From NCBI GenBank assembly GCA_001179505.1, contig CDMY01000299.1, positions 62,001 through 126,000 of the forward strand: 64,000 bases of DNA, given 5' to 3'. The notes below the pieces were generated by a model. That model was not told where the DNA came from, searched no databases, and saw only the letters and a list, made by a program, of their open reading frames with translations. The stretch comes from Vitrella brassicaformis. Lineage: Eukaryota; Sar; Vitrellaceae. A program made the translations under genes and the position numbers. Below, piece after piece: positions 34,501 through 46,630 of the stretch (its first letter is position 1; each line of letters starts with the position of its first letter).

Positions 34501-37500
34501 GACCTCGGTGAGACACATGGCACCAGGGCATGGCACACCCGTCCATCTCTCCCCTGTCTGCCTGTTTGTCAGGTCTGGTGGGGTCTGATCCCTCTCTGTG
34601 GACAGCGATCCGGTCGTTTCGGCGTCAGACATCGGGAGCATCAGCGAGCGCAAGACCGTCACCACCACCATCGCAGGCCGTCATCCAAGTGACGTCCCAC
34701 CAAGTGCGGCTGAGCATCCTCGAGAGCGACCCCTCATCGCCTCTCGCTGGGCTCACATGCACCGGTCGCTTCACCTGGACCCCGCACGCCATGGGCGGGG
34801 GGACGGTGGGGGCGGCCGGCGGAGAGGGCAATGTGGTGGTCGTGGCCTTGAACGGCGCGAGGGGAGGCGCTGGACCAGGTGCGTGCGTCCACAGAACAGA
34901 ACACCACACCACACGAATGGCCCCGAGTTCCGCTCTGTGTTGTTGAACTTGCAGCCCTTGCGTTCCTGAGTGTGGATCCGACCGACCCGTCCGGCATCCG
35001 CCCGCTCCCCCTGCCCTCTGCGCCATCGCTCTCACTCCCCGCTGAGACCACAGCCGTCCTCCTACACACACTCGGGCCGTCCCTCTCCCTGCTCGCTGCC
35101 GGCCTGGTCACATCGGAACTGCACGTCCATGTGGTGGGGTATGTGGGTGGCGGTGTGGAGGTGCGCGAGGGGGTTGGCGTCAAGGTGGACAAGGGGACGG
35201 GTGACGGCGGAGACCCCGGAGTGCCGGAAGCCATCGCGTGAGCGAGAAGCCCGAGGAGGGGAAAGAAACGCGGCTTCTGCATGTCATGTGCGCATGTGTG
35301 TTGTACGTTTCATTTCAGTGTGTGTGGGCCGTATGTGTTTGTGGGGTTGAGGAACGGGTGTGTCCGCGGGTGGCCGATTCCTGCGATGAGCATCGATCGC
35401 ACTCAGGGAGTCGACCAGTGGATTGAACAGTTGCAGACAAGTGAGTGAGCCAACACGCAGACCAGACCATATGACGCATGAAACCCACAGCGTGTCTGTC
35501 TGTCTCTCACCCATCCATCGCATCCATCGCTGTAGGTATGGGGTCGCCCCCGATCTCTCTGACGCTGGGCATCCATCCAGTGTCCCTCTCGCCCATCCCT
35601 CCGGCCTCCCTTCTGGCCCTCACGGACCAGCCCTGGATGCTGCACGTCGACAGCCAACATCAGGCCGACCAGACGGCGTCGATTCCATGGCCAGCACTGC
35701 CTCCCTCACTGCAAGCCATGCCCGTCTGGCTGCCCGCCACAGACCGGGTGAGCCGTCTGCGTGGTTCGGTTCGTTGATGGATCTGTGTGCATGTCTGTGT
35801 CTGTGTCTGTGTGTTGGTGTGGCAGCTGATTGGGGGTGCGGTGATGGCTGGCATGGACGGGCTGCTGGCCTACACGGAGGGTAGCCGTCTCAAGTTCTTC
35901 AGGGTCGACAAGGCAACCATGGCCACGGTGCGTGAGGGAGGAAACAGACAAACACAAATCACAAAATTCCCGGGCCCGTTCATGTGTCGCTTTCTGTCTG
36001 TCCCTGCTCAGAGCCACCAGCTCTCACTGCCTCTAGCCGCTTCCACCTTGGCCGTGCACCCCTTTGTGCCCCAGTGCTGCGTCGTCACCGGCAGATACCT
36101 GCCCCCAGGCCCGCTCCCGCCATCGCCCCGGTTCTCGGCAGCCGACCTGACTCCACGGACACTGCGGATGCTGCAGGGGCCGCTGGAATCGGTCCCGTCG
36201 ATTGTTGGCGGCGGCGAGTGGGGCGTGGGTGTGGGGCGGATGCCCATCACTGCCATGGCCGGACAGTGCAGGGTGAGTAGCATAGAGATACAGAGCACCG
36301 GAGGGTGGGTGGGTACTTACACACATGCAATCTGCCTTTCGCATCTTGTCTTGTCTTGTCTGTCCTGTCGATCAGCCTGAATCGCCCCCGTCCTCGGGGC
36401 CGTCAGCGGCCTCAGACGCCTTCACGCTCGACCACTTCCTGCCCTTCGCTTCACACCGGCGTGACGACAGCTCCTCTCAGCGGCAGGGCCCCATCGCCAA
36501 GTGGCCGCCGGGCCACGGCTACGAGCGACCTGAGGCGACATGCTTCTGGACCCCACACCCATACCTCATCGAAAAGGTCACGAATGGTGGACACAATCTC
36601 ACCATCACCAGCCATTCTGCATCGTTCCCACGTTGGATGCAGCTTCAGAAGCGCATGGATCTCTCGGTGTCATCTCCGCCCAAGCCGTCCCTCTGTCCCG
36701 ACGGCCCACGCGCCCCGTCATCTCTGCTGACGTCGGCCCTGCTGGTGGTGGGCACGGCGGTGGGAGCTGCGGGGGGTGAGGTGATCGATGGCGTGGAGTA
36801 CCTGGTGGGCGAGGGGCGGCAGGAGGCCAAGCAGGGGAGGGTGCTGCTGTTCTCCGTCGGATACAGGGAGGAGGTGGGCAAAGGGCTGGTGGGATGCGGG
36901 GTGCTTGGTTGGGATGGATGGATGGATGTGCTGCGTGCAGCCTGCTGACGATGGTGAGGTGCGGCGGTGTGTGGTGCGGCTGCCAGACGTACGTGGGCGG
37001 ACAGACAGACAGTCTGGGAGCACGTCAGAGCCTTCCAAATGTATGGATGGATGCATCTATTGTGTGCAGGTCGGGGAGGTGCCCCCTGATGTCCCTCCGA
37101 TTGACGGCCTCAGTGTCGGCGAGTCCCTCAAAGTCATCGCACGAACCGCAACGGGCCTCTGCTACTGCAAGTGAGCACGAAAGACCACCGAGCCGGCCGC
37201 CAAAGCAAAGCAAGCATTTATCGTTTTTCTCTTCCACTGCAGGCGCCCCGCATCATCGTCTTTGTCGCCGTGCACTGGGTGGTTGCCCGACACGTGTCTG
37301 GAGGGCTTCGGCGACACCGAGAGTGGTGGTGCAGAGATCCCCCCGCCCCGATGGCTGCAGCTCAACATTGTGGCCAAGGTCATGCTCGAGAGGCCCGTGC
37401 AGTGCGTCTGCCCATTCATGGTGAGAAATGACAACAACACGGCAGAGAGGCTGGAGGCATTGCTGTGACCTCTCCTTCCAGGTTGACTTTCTCGCCGTGG

Positions 37501-39767
37501 CTGCCGAGAGACTGGTCAGTTGCTGCAAACGCATCATATCTGTGGGCACATGCATTGTTGCTTTGTGTGTGTATGCGTGCAGGTGCTGTTGTTCGCCCTG
37601 GCCCTGCACGACCATGACTCCGACGTGGCCGACGGCACGGCAGCACACGAGGGAGGCGTGTCGCTACGGCTTGTCACCTTCCTCCCAATGGGCCAACGGG
37701 TCAGCAGCCATCCATCCATCCATCCATACACAAGACACAGACAGAAAGATGCCGGATGGGCACTGTTGTGTTGTGTGTGCTTCAGGTGGTGTCCCTGTCT
37801 GCCTATGGGAGCGTGCTGATGGTCCTCGACGCATGGGTGGGCAGCCAATACCAAACACGAACGCACACACACACACATACTCATTGATGTGTTCGTTGCG
37901 TTGTATGCGTGTGTGCAGGAGGGCATGACACTGCTCGAGTATGACGAGGAGACGGCCAAGCTGGTCGCCTGCTCCGTCCACGAACACCCGAGAAAATTCC
38001 ACACAGGTACACGACCTGGCTGCCCCAACGCCCTCCTCCCCCTCCCCCCCCGCCCCACAGACACACACACGCATCCCTTTGTGTGTGTGTGTGTCTGTGT
38101 GTGTCTCTCAGGCATTGTCCTGCCCCTCCGTGACGTCCCGACACAGTCCGGCACGGCCGACAACACCCATGGCGAGCCGGACCTGGAGGGCGATTTCGTG
38201 TGTGTGTTGGCCGACGGCTATGGCGACATAGTGGTGAGCCAGCCGCCGCCTGAGAGCAGCAACCCCGATGAGCCCATCGCGCGAGAGCAGCAGGAGGTCG
38301 TCAGGTTCAATTTGGGCGGGGACTGCGCTCTGGCCTTCCTGCCCACCCAGCCGCCACCAGAGCTGCGGCCGAGGTCAGCAAGGGGCCTAGCGGGAGGCAT
38401 ATGTGCTTCGTGGACTCGCGTGTTTTACTGTGTGTGTGTGCAGGATATTGCGAGATCCGTCATCGGTAGTGCTGTGTCCGACGCGTGAAGGCGCACTGGG
38501 CTGTCTGTGGCAGGTACGTCTGCGTCGGTCGCATCATGAGTACATATTGCGATTATTATGTTTTTCGTGGGCGCCGGGCTGCTTGTTCAGGTGAACGGGC
38601 TGTTTGACATCTGCGACGAGTCCAAGCCCCTCTCCCGCCCGACGCACGTGCACATCCCAGCGGTGGACGACATTGACACGATGGACGCCAGCAAGACCGA
38701 CACCAAAACACCACCCCGCCTCCCCTCCCCGCCGCCGTCGCCCCCACTGCCGGCCCTCTCGTCATACCACCCCTACCTCTCATCAGCCACCATCGACGCA
38801 TCAGGCCTCCCGCCACTCGGCGACCCACGAATCGCCACGCCGGCCCCCCCACTGGCGTCATTCCATCCTGCCCGGTCACTCGCCATCTGCCGGGATCTGC
38901 AGCTGTGTCTGCGGCTCATTGGCCGGTCGCTCCTGAGGGGGTGGGCGCAGCAGGGGCTGGGCTGGCCGGTGCCTCCAGCACCTGCTGGTGGTGGTCCTGG
39001 GAAAGGAGAGGACGCAGCGGATGACAACAACGGCAACATGGATGAGGAGAAACAGCCAGAGGGAGAAGAGCAAGAGGGTGAGGGAGAGAGTGGCAAGGGC
39101 ACTAAGGACGGCTCCCCGACCAAGCAGAGGAGGGCCACAGGCACAGCAACAAGGAGGCCTGCCCCCTTTACGAAGGAGCGGTGGACCACTCTCGAGCTCT
39201 ACGGGCCAGGACTCCCCCCCGACCATGCAGCAGACGATGCCCCTGACGCGCCGGTGCCGCCCTTGCCGGTGCTGGGTGGGTGGGGCGGCTGGAGCCAGTC
39301 GTCGGGTATGTCGATGTGGCAGCTCGGGGAGGAGGCGGACAGGTGCGGCACCGTGAGGGAGGAGGTCTTCTGCGCAGGCGAGCCGCTCGAGGCGTGCAGG
39401 AGCACGTTCTCAAAGACCAAGGGACTGGTCGGTGCATACACACACACACACACACGAGAGACAAAGGACACATGAGCGGGGTGTGTGTGTGTGTGCAATG
39501 TCAGTTGGATGTTGACTTGTTGGCTCGTGTGTTGAGCCTGTCCGCTGCTGCATGGGACGAGCTCGTGACGCTATTGCAGCACACCGCCACACAACCCGAC
39601 AAACAAGAGGTCCGTACGCGCATGTGCCGAGCACAAAGGCAGACAGGCACACAGAGACGTATGCCAACCATTACTGTGTGTGTGGCGGCTTCCTGGTCTC
39701 GTGTGTGTGTGATTGCAATGCAGGTTGAGCAAGCAATTCGGTTGTTGGCCTTTCCTTTTCGGCCGTA
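31566..39767 (+). CDS. Divergent DDB1 / CPSF-A family WD-propeller protein
   Basis: About 25 exons, the longest gene here. The start at 31566 (MAMSSPAFAYQTLQ) leads into the N-terminal DDB1 pattern: TLQPSSGCRGGVEGHFLSR, then a LEVIVL strand, MFGTIVDMQ and LLVLTARGVIAQLEV after splicing. Other family blocks are STLLVLSFVAETRFLL (E8, 34164-34217), AVIQVTSHQVRLS (about 34680), ALLVVGTAVGAAGGEV with GRVLLFSV (about 36740-36860), and the C-terminal QLDVDLLARVLSLSAAAWDEL (about 39505), which fits the GDLIE/helical end of the family. DDB1 is the adaptor of CUL4 ubiquitin ligases; SF3B3 and CPSF1 are relatives. The N-terminal pattern favours DDB1. Long disordered inserts at about 32860-33170 and 38690-39180 make the protein well above the usual 1100-1200 residues; my estimate is near 2000. 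Confidence 0.7.
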
Positions 39768-40879
39768 GAGGGACAGACGCGTGTAAGACGATTGATTGAA
39801 CATGTCAGTGTATACATATATCTCCTTCAACACAAACATGATCTCGTGTTCGCTCGCCACGGACTCATTCAACACGCTTTGGTCAAGGCATCCATCCACA
39901 CATTCATGTGCTGTCCGCCTGCATGTCAACCTTCCAGTCCTCGTGCAAAAGTCAGTTGCACTGACTGTGATAAGTACCAAAGCTGTCCGCAGAGCGACCG
40001 TTCAACCATCACATGGAGTCCAAGTTCGTGATGCAGACGGGCAAGGCACTCCCGGCCAGCGCAGACGCCAGCAGCAAGAAAACCCGCCAAAAAAGTGTGT
40101 CAGTCCAGCTCCTTGCAAAATAGATATACATATGCCGGTTCAAGCGTGTCGTTCTCGTCCACCAAGCCGTAACGCTGTGATGCACTGAGACGATTCACTC
40201 GTGCACCAGTGCGCTACGGTTCTCTGAGTCAGACACCACCACGCTCGCCGGATACCAACCACCGCAAGGTCGTCCGAGCGATGAGACCCCATCACGGTGA
40301 GAGGGACGGCACCCATTCTAGCTACTAGGCAGCAAACCTTCATCCTCCCATCCAGACTACAAAAAACACCAAAAAGCCGTCCTGTCCTCTCTGTCTGCCT
40401 GTCTGCTGAAAAGGCCCAACGGCGGCGGACAACACAGTGGTGTGGACACGGAACGTCATGCAGCTCGTCCATCGAAAACCCTCTCAGGATAGCTGGGTCA
40501 GGCAGAGAGGCAGACACAACAGACAGATGTGAATATGGCGCCACGCTGTGGCGCATCGACGTCGTCACAAGACCCCACCACGGCGAGCACCGCATCGCGT
40601 CTACGCCACACACCACAGTACTTTCTGTCTGCCCTGCCCTACGACGAAAATGGCGCTGTAAGCAGACACATCGCCGATCGGCAACAGGACGGAAAACAAG
40701 ATGGTGTCACACTAAACACCGGCCGGCAGACACAGCCGAGTACAGTTACACACGACACGCCGTCGTCGGCAGCCCGTCCATCTGCATTGCCTTCGCTGCC
40801 CCGTGTGTCGGACCAGTCGTGTGATGTGATGGACAGGCCAGCCTGCTGCTGGTAACGCTGGAGCCCGTAGACACACATA
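39768..40879. other. Spacer, possible 3' part of an unresolved minus-strand gene
   Basis: No confident exon. Minus-strand frames around 40160-40610 have some coding look but no conserved pattern, and I could not join them in phase to the exons at 40880-41240. Confidence 0.4.
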
Positions 40880-41760
40880 GTTGGGGGACACACCAAACAG
40901 TCAACACCAGTGTGTGTGTGGTGTGTGTGTGTGTGTCTGTGTGGTGTTAGCTACGTACAGGAGCATGACGAAACCGACGAGCGTGACAGTGCCCAGCGGC
41001 AGCCGATACGCGTCACTCTGAGTCTGATGATGCACACGCACACATCGAAGCCGCACACTCGAACACCTGGCCCCCCCCTCCTCCCGTCGATTCTCTATCT
41101 GTCTACTTACCAGGTCGAATTTGTCCTTAGTGAGTGTGACGAGGTCGGGCTGGACCTCCTCGGGCCGCCTTTGCCGCAGATATGGTCTCCATCTGAAATT
41201 TACGGGAGCTCTCCACAGCCTTGGGCAAAGTCGCACACTGACACATGTGAACAGCCAACAAGAGAGCGGGTGTCAGGGTGGTTGTCTGTGTGTGCGTTAC
41301 ATCGAATTCCTCCAGTTTGGTTCGCATCATCGTCTTCTCGCGACCAACTGGTCCAAATCCTGCAGGCAGCGCGCACACACACACACACGTCCTCCTGGCA
41401 CCTAGCCATTGTCTTTGTCAGCTTACCTCCCTGACGCATGACACGAGGCACAGCTGCACGCGACGCTCGTCAGCAGCCCCAGCGGTGCCCTTCAACACAG
41501 GCGTGCTGCACGACACACACGCACACACACAAGTCATGAAGCAGAAATTTCATTGCTGTGTGTTCATTGCTGATAAGGCCTTTTGCACCAAATGTTGCCT
41601 TTGGCTTGGAGTGTTGCAGTCCGGGGAAGAAGAAGGGAAAGATCTTCTTGTCGTTGCCGCGGAAGAGCTCCACCATCGTCACAAGCCCAGGGATGTCCAT
41701 GAAAGACGGTCGGCATCCCGCCGAAGGGCCGCGACGCATCTCGCTGTCCGTGCAGCCCGC
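40880..41760 (-). CDS. Unresolved multi-exon gene, unknown function
   Basis: Coding-looking pieces in transcript order are 41550-41760 (FMDIPGLVTMVELFRGNDKK, ATFGAKGLISNEHTAMKFLL), 41440-41506 (TPVLKGTAGAADERRVQLCL, joined through a TG-rich intron), about 41110-41235 (FRWRPYLRQRRPEEVQPDLV) and about 40957-41023 (a hydrophobic exon, RLPLGTVTLVGFVMLLY). Splice sites look normal, but the small exon at about 41300-41370 puts the flanking exons in the same frame only through an in-frame TGA; other frames break the join. The gene may be broken, may have an exon I misread, or may be two genes. The 5' end is not fixed; it lies head-to-head with the secreted protein gene at 42113. Confidence 0.4.
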
Positions 41761-42112
41761 CCTGCGCAACAAAAGGAAAATCGCCTCAGCAAAAGCTCGC
41801 CCTTTGCAAGCTCGCAAAGGTCGAACGAATCGCTTCAAACGACCTGGTCTGCTGCGTGTGCACAGTTTATTCACTCCTCTCACGCACAAGAAAGAGCAGA
41901 TCAAACGAATGAGAGCACATCCGCCCCGCCCGATAGATCTCTCTTCTCTCCTTCCACCGCTCTCTTCTCTCTTGTCGTCACTTTCTGTCGTGGTGTCTCT
42001 GTCTTGGCCTGAGATCCCTCCCGGCTCGTCGGCATCTGATCCATCATCAGTCCCTTAAGTTCTCTGCGGCAGCGAAACGACTTCATCTTAAAGCTTCTCT
42101 CTCTCGACGATC

Positions 42113-43049
42113 ATGAAGGTTCTTCTGTGCCTTGTTGGCGCCGCCCTCCTGCCGACAGCCTTGCCTGTGTGCGCTGACCTCGGCGCGAAGTCATCGCTGC
42201 GGGGCAATGGGGCCGCCGCTGATGCCGCCGTCGCTGATTCGGGGCCGGTAGGGAACACGCAGCCCTCTCGGACGCCATGCGCCTACTTGTCTGTCTGTCT
42301 GTCTGTCTTTCTGTCTGTCTGTCAGACCGTCCCCCCCGAGGAAGACCGCGGCGAGGGCGAGTCTGTGGAGGTTATGGAGCTGCAAGACGATGAAGATGAG
42401 GTGGATGAAGATGAGGTGGATGAAGATGAGGTGGGCACCGGGCGCTAGCACAAACACACACGCACGCATAAATATGTACAGATACAATGTACACACACTG
42501 GAGCTCTCTGTGTGCGGGGTGTGCAGGTTGATGGTGATGAGTCGGCTGTCGATGAGCCTCAGCCACAGACCCCAATCGGTGAGTGAGGCGCACATCCAGT
42601 CACTGACATTGACGAGCCGTCGGCTGTATGTGCGTGTTCATGGATGTGTGTGTGCAGGTGATCTGTCCCTCCGGGCGTTGCAGCGGACGCCAAGGTCGGC
42701 GCCAGCCATATTTGCGATGGCGCTTGCCGGTGGGAAATGCAACGGAAGACATTATGTCTATTTGAGCCGCCACCCCAAGATGAGCTACGCCCGAAGTCGC
42801 GCCCTTGCCGGTTGTAAAAAACAATGCGCAAGGTGCGAGGTCCGCTGGGCGAAAGGCCGCACCGATCGTCAATGGTGCATCGCAGTCGACTTGTACAATG
42901 ACCGTCGCGGCATCAAGTTCGGGGATGGGCCAATCGCATTAAACCCCAAATACCACCGTGCCACTGCTGCCATGAGAAAAACGTGCCACAAGCGAGGGAA
43001 ACCCCCCAACTGCGACACACACAACCTTGTTGCATGCGCCAACGACTAG
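42113..43049 (+). CDS. Secreted protein: signal peptide, acidic pro-region, cationic Cys-rich domain
   Basis: Four exons: 42113-42247, 42326-42430, 42527-42578 and 42658-43049, all in phase, giving about 228 residues. Residues 1-21 are a signal peptide (MKVLLCLVGAALLPTALPVCA). Residues about 46-100 are strongly acidic, with a DEDEV repeat. The last exon encodes about 130 residues, basic, with eight Cys, for example GCKKQCARCEVRWAKGRTDR, QWCIAVDLYNDRRGIKFGDG and TCHKRGKPPNCD. Eight Cys could form four disulphides. Signal, anionic pro-piece and cationic Cys-rich mature part is the layout of many secreted host-defence peptide precursors, but I recognise no family and function is not shown. Divergent from the minus-strand gene at 40880-41760. 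Confidence 0.75.
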
Positions 43050-43993
43050 TACCTGTCTGTTTGTGCCTGGCGGCGGCTGTCTGGTGTCGATAAGGGAGTG
43101 ACTGTCTGTGTCTGAACACATCTATGAACAGTTTTCATCTATAGCTGTTCTGTGTAGCTTCAAATCTGTACATATTGCTTCCGTGATCCTTTTGCGCTTT
43201 TGTCTGTCCGCCTGCCTCTCTGTCTGCCATTCGTCCGGTTGTCTTGCAATTGGATGACAGGGCACTGTCTTTCGTCTCGTTTGCGTGCACGCAATCTGCC
43301 TTGCCTCTCTCTCTCTCGAGCTCTCTTGATACGTTTGTGTGTACATATATGTGTCTGTGTGTGTGCGTGAATCATTTGCGCACGAGTGGGACGATTATCA
43401 TTCAGTGCAGAGTAATCACTCTCAGAGTAATTCGGGCCGTGCAAGTCCATGTTTGTCCCATGCACACAATGTCATGTACGCGACAGACAGACAGAGAACA
43501 AAGACACCACACACACACACGATAGCCATGCACCTGCACATATGCAGCACCCGGACGCCTCTTCACAGTCAATGAAGCCTCCACTTGACTCCATGTACAT
43601 CTATTCATCACCCCACCTCACCGCACCAAGATGCACACATTCGGACGGAAAGAATACACACACATCCCACGGCTGTATCTGTCTGCCCCGCGGCTGTATC
43701 TGTCTGTACACCTACGAAGACGCATAAACAAACGGCTGCGGACCCCTTGATTGTGTCACGCTACCGGCCGGAAGGCTCCTACGGCTGTCTACGATTGGAA
43801 AGCTGGATGGCTGTCTGTGTGGACAGCATTTCTTGTCGCCAATACTAGTTCTGATGGCGATGCACTGCAGGCAGAAACAAACACAAAAGACGAGAGGAGA
43901 AAAGAGAGCAGTCCCAGCAATGCATCCATCTGTTTATCTGTCTGTCCACCTGTCCCTGCGCACCTGTGGGTCGGTCTTCCCGTCTCTCCTTAC
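43050..43993. other. Intergenic spacer between convergent genes
   Basis: No convincing exon. Sequence is TGTC/CACA-rich. The minus-strand ADP-ribosyltransferase gene might extend into 43830-43993 if its last exon splices at the GTGCGT near 44130. Confidence 0.45.
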
Positions 43994-46434
43994 TCACTGC
44001 GTGGTGCTGCAGTGCAGTCGGTTGCCAAAGAGATGTGGAACTGGGGACCTGACCTGCCGCCTGATCGAACACCCACCCAAGCAACATACGTGACTCGTGT
44101 ATTGCGGTCTCTCTGTGGACGCACCTTTTTCTGTCTTCAGATTGACGACGCGCAGTGGGTAGAGCGGCGGCAGGAGGATCTCCTCTTCGTGTGTGTAGAA
44201 GGATATGCGCGACAGCAGCCGGGGGGCGTACACGTGCACACGCTGCTGTTGGCGGCACGGCTCCAGCGATATCCGAAAGAACACATTCATGTACGCCAAG
44301 CCCCAGGGCATACTGAACTTGAACCCGCCGCCATGCCGCCCTGGCCGGACATCGAAGTTCACCGTCGCGATCTTTTCCGCCAAGCCTCCGGTGAAGTTCT
44401 TTCCCAACGATTCGCTGAGTGTGGTAGAGGCGAAGGTCGGCCACGAGACCCGCATGCCCTTCTGGTACGCGAGATCGATGAGCCGTCGCGATGCCGTCGC
44501 TATGCGATAGACGTCGTCGTAGTCGTCCAGGCTGGAGGGCACCAGGCTGTCCAGATGGGTCAGGTCCGATCGGAAGAACACACGGAAGAGCGTCGCGATC
44601 CGATGGGCCGCTGCTGCATCTGTCCAGCGCTTCTCTGGCGATGCGAGGGCTTTGTTGACATAGGTCAAGCTGCCCAAACTGTACAGGACGAACAGGTCCC
44701 TCCCGACTCCCAGCCACCGCTCCGTCAGCTGCTTCAGCACGCTATTAACCTCTCTATGCGGGGACTGGCCATAAGTGTCACGCCATAGCCGCGCGAAGGC
44801 GGTCTGGAAGCTCAATTGCAGTGGGTGCAACGACGCGTCGGTGTGGAAAATTTCCATAAACGCAGGGGGCACTCCCGTGGACTCGGAGGACTGCTTCTGG
44901 ATGAGCTTGCGCAGCTGTTCCTGTGCGTCGAGCAGGCCGGTGAGGTGGTCCTTGAGTGACCGGAAATGTTCCGAGCTCTCGGTGTAGTTGTAGTCGCCGT
45001 AGTCCATTTCCTGCACACTTCCTGTCGTGTAGTCAATACTTACTTTCCTATGGACAGCAATTTGTGCACACGCATATAGACACAAACACAATTGCTGTCC
45101 ACAGGTATCTAATGTCCCACGTGCCCTCTCACAATGTCTGCATTTCGACGGCGTCCGTGGCATCAATCAACTCAGGGCCGATCGTGAATGCCGTGTTGTT
45201 GGCGAACATGTCTGGCACAATGTCAGTCCTCGGCGGCCAGCTCAACTGTCCGGCGCTGTAGAAAGACGGCAGGCTCTTGCTTGCACTGAAGGGCAGGAAA
45301 CACGCAGGAAGAGAGACGCCGAATGCGAGCCAATCAAATGCGTACGGATGCATGGACGGGACGGGTGTCACCTGAACCGAGGCCGGAAGAGGCTGAACGC
45401 GCCGCATCGCAGAGAAGTCATGGCAGCGGCCAAGTAGCAGTCATCCACAATCAGGCCTTGCTTCAGGGCGAGCTTGCCCAGGAAGCTATCAGAGATGGCG
45501 GGGGCATGAGAGATGGGGGGGGGCGGTGAAGTTGTGCACGTCGCAGTGGTAGTGGAAGGGGCACATCATGGAGCAGCCGGCGGTCTTGTGGGCGGCGGTT
45601 GCGACCCACCTCTTGTACTTAGGCTCGAACACGTGACACACACTGCATCGAGGCACCCGCAGAAGACCTGAGATGGTGGGCACACACACACACAGACCCC
45701 AACAGCCACGAGGTTGTGTCATTGCCGCCACACACAGCAGCCCGCTCTCCCACCTGCCAGCTGCGATTTGTCAGGATATGTCAATGGTGTGGTCACATTC
45801 GAGAAGGGAGAATGGGCGTCGACAATCCAGCCTGCAGCCAAAACACACACACACACACACACACAAGGCAGGCAGATCTTTCATCGGTGTGTGAGTAGAT
45901 CTGCCTGCCATCTCTCACGAAGGGTCAGGGATCCTCACTCACCATCTTGATGTGTCTGTTGGTGCGTCGGTTGTTGCCGCCAGACGAGAGGAAAGCGAGA
46001 ATTGAGAAGGAACGGGACGGACATGGCCACTATGGCCACGACGATGACAAAGACAGCAGTGCCCGCCCAGCGCCAGTCCTTGTTTGCCGACACTGGGCTG
46101 GCCAGCACCAACACCTTGCTGCGCTCCTGGCACACACAAACACATACTCGCACTCATCACCATGGACTGCCTCTGTCTGTCTGCCTGCGTCCATGCACAC
46201 CTCTATTCCAGCGTCTTTGAGGGTGTCTTCGGGCCTCAGCTCTCTTCCGAGGCATAGCAGCCGGATGTGCTGATGGCTGAAGTCAGGGAGCGCACATATG
46301 TGCGCAAACAGCTGGTCGCAGGTGCCATTCGGGTCAACGGGCACGCGAAAGGGCTTGCTCTTGTACGTCGCCGTCACCATGAGATCAGCGTGAGGACCGC
46401 TCGAACTCTGATCAGCCGGCAAGTCCCCTTCCAT
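43994..46434 (-). CDS. Ubiquitin-like domain / membrane anchor / ADP-ribosyltransferase-like fusion
   Basis: Exons in transcript order: 46202-46434 (further 5' exon possible), about 45950-46137, about 45770-45832, about 45525-45670, 45372-45510, about 45135-45295 and 43994-45050. The first holds a ubiquitin-like fold: MVTATYKSKPFRVPVD, then IRLLCLGRELRPEDTLKDAG and SKVLVLASP. Next is a membrane span (AGTAVFVIVVAIVAMSVPFL), a Cys/His-rich stretch (CSVCHVFEPKYKR, CSMMCPFHYHCDVH) and a DDCYLAAAMTSL motif that loosely recalls the papain/calpain Cys box. The long last exon ends in an R-S-E class ADP-ribosyltransferase pattern: DDVYRIATASR (Arg), WPTFASTTLSES (S-T-T), and SFYTHEEEILLPPLYPLRVV (E-x-E followed by LxPP). 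A run of nine G (45515-45523) shifts the frame between two exons. Whether this is one gene or two is inference from phase and spacing. Confidence 0.6.
45515..45523 (-). other. Nine-base G/C homopolymer that breaks the reading frame
   Basis: In transcript orientation the frame from the Cys/His-rich exon runs into stop codons just after this C9 tract, while one base fewer would keep it open straight into the next coding block. Either a sequencing/assembly length error or a real frameshift. Confidence 0.6.
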
Positions 46435-46630
46435 GTATGGATCTTCCAAAGGCGTCAGTGTCGATGCGTCCTCAGGCTGCAAAGAGAAAGGGGAGAGAAC
46501 GGAGAGGTGTGATTAGCTCGCATGCTCTCGCGATCAAAGAGCGACCGAGATGCGATGAATATCTTTGGCGTTTCAATGCTTCCAGCGGACGAGACGAAGG
46601 TGCTGATACTGCAGAGAGAGAAGCGAAAGG

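Noticed and set aside
39768-40879. tRNA or rRNA genes in the long spacers
   Set aside because: I looked for A-box/B-box spacing and rRNA-like blocks here and in the other spacers and saw none; a tRNAscan-SE or Infernal run would settle it.
45372-45510. Calling the DDCYLAAAMTSL exon a calpain protease domain
   Set aside because: Only the Cys-box-like stretch is similar; no His or Asn/Trp motif follows before the ADP-ribosyltransferase-like region, so I mention it only as a resemblance.
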